From: Tetrahymena thermophila SB210 | Lineage: Eukaryota > Ciliophora > Oligohymenophorea > Hymenostomatida > Tetrahymenidae | NCBI RefSeq assembly: GCF_000189635.1 | Contig: NW_002476260.1 | Location: forward strand, 1-64,000 | DNA length: 64,000 bases | Direction: 5' to 3' | Part shown: one piece after another, positions 63,830-64,000 of the stretch | Numbering within the stretch: the stretch's first letter is position 1 | How the letters are laid out: the number at the start of each line of letters is the position of its first letter | Notes under the pieces: generated by a model | What the model was told of the DNA's origin: nothing | The model's input: the letters and a program-made list of their open reading frames with translations, nothing else | Database searches by the model: none | Made by a program: the position numbers and the translations under genes

Positions 63830-64000
63830 ATGGACTCTATTCAAGATAGAGAGCATCTTGTTTCTTTGCAAGAAATAAGTTTGATTTTACAAACTGATTT
63901 TGAAATGGGTTTAAAACAAAAATAAGTTGAATAGAATCTTAAAAAGTATGGTGAAAATGTTAGTTCAGTGAATACAAAAAGCAAATCGTTTTTAATGAGA
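63830..64000 (+). CDS. P-type cation-transporting ATPase, N-terminal fragment
   Basis: ATG at 63830; 57 codons are visible before the window ends. The segment ILQTDFEMGLKQKQVEQNL, then KKYGENVSS, matches the Cation_ATPase_N pattern (short acidic start, GL..xxV..rL..YGxN) found at the N-terminus of Ca2+- and Na+/K+-type P-type ATPases. The catalytic DKTGT and membrane helices would lie beyond the right edge, so the transported ion cannot be told. One TAA and one TAG codon in the first 40 codons confirm use of the ciliate code. Confidence 0.65.

Noticed and set aside
1-64000. Telomere repeats, chromosome-breakage sequence, rRNA, tRNA, transposon or virus-like element
   Set aside because: I read for CCCCAA/GGGGTT runs, the 15-base breakage motif, tRNA arms, and transposase, reverse transcriptase or capsid motifs and saw none; a covariance-model or profile search could still find a diverged one.

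Overview
The window looks like macronuclear DNA of an oligohymenophorean ciliate, most probably Tetrahymena. It is extremely AT-rich and has small AT-rich GT-AG introns. Long reading frames appear only when TAA and TAG are read as Gln and TGA is the sole stop. No telomeric repeat, CRISPR, rRNA or tRNA was recognised. All gene models were traced by hand in the ciliate code.

Layout: (1) 1-2404, a seven-copy tandem array of 360-bp units, each a 90-bp leucine-rich-repeat exon plus a 270-bp intron. (2) 4.1-12.2 kb, two minus-strand genes: an EF-hand protein and a membrane hybrid histidine kinase with a receiver domain. (3) 14.0-25.6 kb: a TPR/protein-kinase gene with apparent +1 frame breaks, an unrecognised minus-strand gene, a GNAT-like gene and a septin with a C-terminal membrane anchor. 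(4) 26.2-34.8 kb: a large F-box protein with a cullin-like middle, and a very acidic protein. (5) 36.6-45.8 kb: one giant cysteine-rich, beta-helix, multi-TM surface protein of about 3,054 residues. (6) 47.0-50.4 kb: a second, more diverged array of nine 90-bp LRR exons with its terminal exon. (7) 50.9-56.6 kb, minus strand: a LITAF-type protein and a cyclic-nucleotide-gated K+ channel. (8) 57.2-64.0 kb: an unrecognised gene, a small secreted Cys-rich protein, two tandem paralogous multi-TM proteins of equal length, and the first 57 codons of a P-type cation ATPase.

Several products belong to sensing and signalling (LRR proteins, Ca2+-binding protein, histidine kinase, cyclic-nucleotide channel, kinase, surface protein), but the genes are individually spaced and mixed in strand, so there is no operon-like unit. 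The most striking signal is the first LRR array. Its introns are almost identical between copies, while its exons differ mainly at codons for the exposed x positions of the LxLxLxxN strand. This looks like a recently amplified recognition surface that is being diversified.
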